Both the position numbers and the translations under genes were made by a program. From Bacillus thuringiensis (GTDB lineage: Bacteria > Bacillota > Bacilli > Bacillales > Bacillaceae_G), in contig NZ_CP155559.1 in NCBI RefSeq assembly GCF_022095615.2, positions 1,113,501-1,177,500 on the forward strand: a DNA stretch of 64,000 bases. Reading direction: 5' to 3'. Positions 62,912 through 64,000 of the stretch are shown in pieces (within the stretch, counting starts at the first letter, position 1; each line of letters starts with the position of its first letter). The notes below the pieces were generated by a model. The model made no database searches. It had not been told where the DNA came from and was given only the letters and a program-made list of their open reading frames with translations.

Positions 62912-63085
62912 TTAAAACCCTTTAAAGCGTTTTTTATGGTTGAAATAAGAGAGAGCGATGACAATGATTCCAAATAAAAGAGGGAAGGCAATAATTTTAG
63001 GAAAAGCTTGTAGTAGAGAGAGGATGTACAAGAAAAAAGAAACGATGACAGCTAGTAAGATAAGTAAAATATACGTTTTTTTCAT
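62912..63085 (-). CDS. 57-residue two-helix membrane protein
   Basis: Two hydrophobic segments (about 4-26 and 30-47) with a basic tail (NHKKRFKGF). ATG at 63085 follows GGAGGTG; a longer reading from 63100 overlaps that site. No family is recognised. It lies between pepF and spxH, where B. subtilis has the unrelated-looking small gene yizD. A cre-like site lies 43 bp upstream. Confidence 0.65.
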   Translation of the reverse strand: MKKTYILLILLAVIVSFFLYILSLLQAFPKIIAFPLLFGIIVIALSYFNHKKRFKGF

Positions 63086-63127
63086 ACAGAACACCTCCAA
63101 AATAGCTTTTTTATAGCTTATTCAGAA

Positions 63128-63142
63128 ATGAAAACGTTTAGA
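63128..63142. promoter_or_regulatory. cre-like (CcpA) site upstream of a small membrane-protein gene
   Basis: ATGAAAACGTTTAGA fits WTGNAANCGNWNNCW except for one position (G in place of C near the end). It would point to carbon catabolite control of the small gene at 62912-63085; unproven. Confidence 0.35.
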
Positions 63143-63298
63143 ATGTGACAAAAGTGTGAAATTCGACAAAAGGGGTTGTCATCTGACGTCGAATCTTGTA
63201 ATATAATAAGCGTGAACGAATTCACATACAAACATATACCCCTTTGTTTGAACGTGAAAATTTCTCCCATCCCCTTTAATATTTTTATAAGCCGTAAA

Positions 63299-63333
63299 GA
63301 AAAAGACCTGGTGTTTTACACCAGGTCTTTTTC
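63299..63333 (-). terminator. spxH terminator
   Basis: AAAAAGACCTGGTGT-TTT-ACACCAGGTCTTTTT hairpin just beyond the spxH stop; no gene faces it from the left within 200 bases. Confidence 0.88.
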
Positions 63334-64000
63334 TTTTGCTATCCATTTCCAATAACGCTCACATTTTACGTCAATCATTTGTACTTTTCGTTTCAGTTGT
63401 AATTTTTTTAATTCACGCTCGATCTCTTGCTGCGAGCAGTCATATATAAATGCTACTTCTTTTGAAGATATAAATTGCGTTGCTTCTAGTAACACTTCTA
63501 AAGAAGGTAATGGTTCTGGCTCGATTTCACATTTTACAAGTTCTTTCAGTAATTGTACGTATACGTCGTAGGAATAAGTTCCAGCGATTTTAATACCTTC
63601 TTCATCTGAATTCGCATGAAAAAATACGAGAGAGGGTATTTCTGTAATATGCATCTCATTTGTAAATTTTAAGTCGCATTGGAAAGCTTTTTTTGCGCTA
63701 GCGGAATGTAGGTCTTTTTTAAATTCTTCTACATCAATGTCGCTATCTCTTGCACATGCAAGTAATAATTCGCAGTCAGGGTTTGATACATTTTCAAGGA
63801 AAATGTATTCTTGGAGTTTTCGCAAGAACTTCGAACCTGCTTTTCGGCCCTGCAACTCCGCTGCCTTAATTGCCATCGAAACTAAATAGGGTGTTGACGA
63901 TGCTTCTTGCATATGTACCTTTCCATCACATGAAAAACCTTGTAAACTTGTTGTCTTTTCCCACACAAATCGAATATTAGCAGGTTTATTCCATTTGTGT
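63316..64000 (-). CDS. spxH: ClpXP adaptor protein SpxH (YjbH), N terminus outside the window
   Basis: About 228 residues of a DsbA-like thioredoxin-fold protein run to the window edge; the frame stays open through base 64000 (codons [11 protein letters not shown] precede 63966), so the start lies beyond. The family adaptor presents Spx to ClpXP for degradation. The visible part includes the helical insert ([22 protein letters not shown] in part), the EIPSLVFF cis-Pro-like segment and the C-terminal helical region. The N-terminal cysteine motif is not in view. Its position after pepF matches B. subtilis yjbH. Confidence 0.88.
   Translation of the reverse strand, partial: HKWNKPANIRFVWEKTTSLQGFSCDGKVHMQEASSTPYLVSMAIKAAELQGRKAGSKFLRKLQEYIFLENVSNPDCELLLACARDSDIDVEEFKKDLHSASAKKAFQCDLKFTNEMHITEIPSLVFFHANSDEEGIKIAGTYSYDVYVQLLKELVKCEIEPEPLPSLEVLLEATQFISSKEVAFIYDCSQQEIERELKKLQLKRKVQMIDVKCERYWKWIAKEKDLV

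Overview
The window is chromosomal DNA of a low-GC, endospore-forming Firmicute, almost certainly a member of the Bacillus cereus group. Three things point there: AT-rich genes with strong GGAGG ribosome sites and frequent TTG/GTG starts; spore genes (gerPA/gerPB, a Spo0E-like phosphatase, a YtaF homologue, yisN); and a gene order matching the B. subtilis gerP-yisI-yisK-yisL-yisN-asnO, yitK-yitL-yitT-yitU and yjzC-yjzD-yjaU-yjaV-comZ-fabHA-fabF-yjaZ-yjbA-trpS-opp-spx-yjbE-mecA-coiA-pepF-yjbH blocks. These are interrupted by B. cereus-type insertions (rocD, a PlcR-like regulator, clpB, cls). Species is not resolvable from the sequence alone. I see no rRNA, tRNA, CRISPR array, prophage or transposase.

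Layout. 1-6735: the 5' end of the gerP spore-coat permeability operon with a SigK-type promoter, yisI, yisK, rocD, yisL, yisN, asnO. 6774-12791: a secreted LamG/Ig-like/dockerin/phosphatase protein, an OB-fold/YIP1 gene pair preceded by 11-bp tandem repeats, and a two-component system. 13046-15530: hemH-katA with PerR-like boxes. 16664-23126: a distinctive cation-transport module, namely a 1,512-residue protein that joins a degenerate P-type ATPase to an intact one, flanked by three small helical proteins and followed by ytaF. 23303-28400: an HTH-YkvA regulator, amt with two GlnR/TnrA-type boxes, a membrane-anchored GH13 pseudo-amylase, and a PlcR/NprR-like regulator whose 65-bp upstream region is duplicated 1.26 kb downstream in front of a 22-codon ORF.

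28482-34146: YajQ, CvfB, PrsA, YitT, YitU and several very small proteins. 34358-42536: clpB under a CtsR box, YjzD, two enzyme-like genes that appear to lack catalytic residues (yjaU, yjaV), comZ, FapR-type operator with fabH-fabF, and a zinc-peptidase-like YjaZ. 42680-55226: yjbA, a GC-rich repeat-like block, trpS with a T-box, the oppABCDF oligopeptide importer with a near-consensus CodY motif upstream, a MATE exporter and an orphan second oppA. 55358-64000: spx, TerC, mecA, cls, coiA, pepF and the 3' part of spxH.

Taken together the second half collects protein quality-control and competence functions: ClpB disaggregase, the MecA and SpxH adaptors, the Spx regulator that SpxH delivers to ClpXP, ComZ and CoiA, alongside peptide import (Opp) and peptide breakdown (PepF). 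The most unusual loci are the fused pseudo/active P-type ATPase module, the pseudo-amylase and the duplicated control region around the PlcR-like regulator. All motif matches were made by eye; no database search was run.
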